Notes under the pieces: generated by a model
Told to the model about the DNA's origin: nothing
Seen by the model: only the letters and a program-made list of their open reading frames with translations
Database searches by the model: none
Shown: piece after piece, positions 63,261-64,000 of the stretch
Numbering within the stretch: position 1 is the first letter of the stretch
Layout of the letters: the number at the start of each line of letters is the position of its first letter
Source: Deinococcales bacterium
Lineage (GTDB): Bacteria > Deinococcota > Deinococci > Deinococcales > JAAFIG01
Length of the DNA stretch: 64,000 bases
NCBI GenBank assembly: GCA_013298595.1
Contig: JAAFIG010000020.1
Span: 16,926-80,925, forward strand
Reading direction: 5' to 3'
Translations under genes and position numbers: made by a program

Positions 63261-64000
63261 ATGAAAAGAGTTTTGCTTGTGTTTGTTCTGGCTTTGATAG
63301 CGGCTTGTCAAAGCACAAATCCGCTACCCGTGGTGGTTCCCGATTCTGTGTCAGATATCACCGTGAAAAGTATTGATGCCAGGGTTGGTGGTGAAATCAA
63401 ACTTGGTAATGGCGTGCAACTCGAGATTCCAGCGGGTGCTCTGGGTAGTAATGCCAGTGTATCTGTGCAAAATGTGGCTGCCCCTCAAGACAACACTGAT
63501 CCTGCTTTAGCTTGGGCTGATAACAGCATTACTGTGGATTTAGGTAATGCCGATGTTAATGCCGATCTCGAGGTGAGTTTTCCGATTCCTGAAGCATGGG
63601 CTGCTGATGTTGCAGCGGCGGCTCGAGCAGCGCAGAGTCGGAAAGTTATTTGTCGGATAATTCTTGATGATACCGCGCCGATTGTTTTTGCAACTCGAGA
63701 TGATGAGGGACGGTTGTGGTTGCAAAAAGCTGAAGTGGATTTACAAGCCAAACGAGTGGTGAAAAAATTTCGCCCTTCGCGGATTCGTCCTCTACCACCA
63801 ATTGGGATAATTATTGTTCGTCCTCCTAAACCATCGCCAGTCCCAGTTGAGTGTCCGCCTGAACCCACTCCAGACCCATTCCCAACGCCAGATCCTGACC
63901 CACAACCTCAACCAGATCCTGTGCCAAATCCAGAGCCAACACCTGACCCAAATCCTGCTCCTGACCCGAATCCCATTCCTGACCCGAATCCCATTCCTGA
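63261..64000 (+). CDS. proline-rich lipoprotein, partial
   Basis: ATG 63261 (MKRVLLVFVLALIAACQS; lipobox IAAC) has AAGGAG upstream. The gene runs off the right edge. The mature start, LGNGVQLEIPAGALGSNASV, has the same VPAGA-type segment as the lipoprotein at 1509-3020, so the two may share a domain. From about residue 190 it becomes PDPNP/PEPTPDP repeats, a rigid wall-spanning linker; the domain it carries lies beyond the window. Likely controlled by the promoter at 63205. Confidence 0.82.
   Translation, partial: MKRVLLVFVLALIAACQSTNPLPVVVPDSVSDITVKSIDARVGGEIKLGNGVQLEIPAGALGSNASVSVQNVAAPQDNTDPALAWADNSITVDLGNADVNADLEVSFPIPEAWAADVAAAARAAQSRKVICRIILDDTAPIVFATRDDEGRLWLQKAEVDLQAKRVVKKFRPSRIRPLPPIGIIIVRPPKPSPVPVECPPEPTPDPFPTPDPDPQPQPDPVPNPEPTPDPNPAPDPNPIPDPNPIP

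Larger units (their letters stand above)
1..64000. repeat. CTCGAG highly iterated palindrome across the whole window
   Basis: The hexamer CTCGAG is scattered through nearly every gene and intergenic region. I hand-counted 26 copies between 58501 and 61440, against less than one expected by chance. In coding DNA it is read in all three frames: CTC-GAG (Leu-Glu), nCT-CGA-Gnn (often Ala-Arg-Ala or Thr-Arg-Val) and nnC-TCG-AGn (Ser-Ser or Ser-Arg). CTC and GAG codons are otherwise uncommon beside CTG/TTA/TTG and GAA. It also forms the stems of several terminators and overlaps promoter boxes. Cyanobacterial HIP1 (GCGATCGC) is the closest known analogue. Density varies: 53925-54557 has none and 19810-22395 only four. 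No matching methyltransferase gene is in the window. Confidence 0.93.

Noticed and set aside
63850..64000. CRISPR-like periodic repeat at the right edge
   Set aside because: The periodicity encodes a PDPNP protein linker within an open lipoprotein frame; there are no spacers.
1..64000. tRNA, rRNA or ssrA genes
   Set aside because: No cloverleaf TpsiC-type segment, rRNA core or tmRNA was recognised; a covariance-model scan would be needed to exclude them.

Overview
The window looks like a chromosomal segment of a free-living bacterium of moderate GC content, most probably of the Deinococcota or a related deep lineage. This is an inference. It rests on leaderless promoters (a TAnnnT box 5-7 nt before the start codon), several large SARP/BTAD regulators with ATPase and TPR parts, an smpB-amidase-GerMN-smc operon, a ymdB-ppc pair and many secreted lipoproteins. 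No rRNA, tRNA, CRISPR array or intact transposon was seen.

The dominant signal at every scale is the palindrome CTCGAG. It recurs about every 100-200 bp in most genes (26 hand-counted copies in the 2.94 kb around 58501-61440, where chance gives about one per 4 kb). It lies in coding and non-coding DNA, inside terminator stems and inside promoter boxes. It resembles the highly iterated palindrome HIP1 of cyanobacteria but with a different sequence. Some genes (19810-22395, 53925-54557) are nearly or wholly free of it.

Layout: 1-5032 holds three minus-strand lipoprotein genes behind near-identical promoters with CCAGTCA direct repeats at 11-bp pitch. 5067-13090 is a decayed tandem array of SARP regulators: a C-terminal stub, a VbhA/Fic toxin-antitoxin module whose fic gene has an in-frame amber codon, and two intact 1.13-kilo-residue regulators. 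13308-16153 encodes citrate synthase and glucose-6-phosphate isomerase, then comes a third SARP (16183-18375). 18724-22395 encodes an Ig-like lipoprotein and a papain-like protease lipoprotein. 22485-33315 is mostly housekeeping: galT, GNAT, amidase, MFS, haem-type binding protein, ymdB, ppc, HupE/UreJ-like, TPR. 33369-37656 has a tiny unknown gene, a Tat-exported ferritin-like protein, a MarR/metallo-beta-lactamase/DinB cluster sharing one operator, and a GNAT. 37816-40001 is a Septu-like ATPase/HNH pair. 40060-55989 carries a DHFR-family gene, DsbA, mfd, an HTH gene, an SDR, the smc operon, a YeiH-type transporter and a PadR module. 56273-64000 has an SDR, a small lipoprotein operon, a fourth SARP coupled to a subtilisin-like lipoprotein, and a partial proline-rich lipoprotein.

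How it fits together: SARP-type activators classically bind two heptamers at 11-bp pitch just upstream of the -10 box. At least seven promoters here show that geometry, and they sit before lipoprotein genes and before two SARP genes. This suggests a local regulatory network in which SARP/ATPase/TPR proteins control a set of cell-surface proteins.
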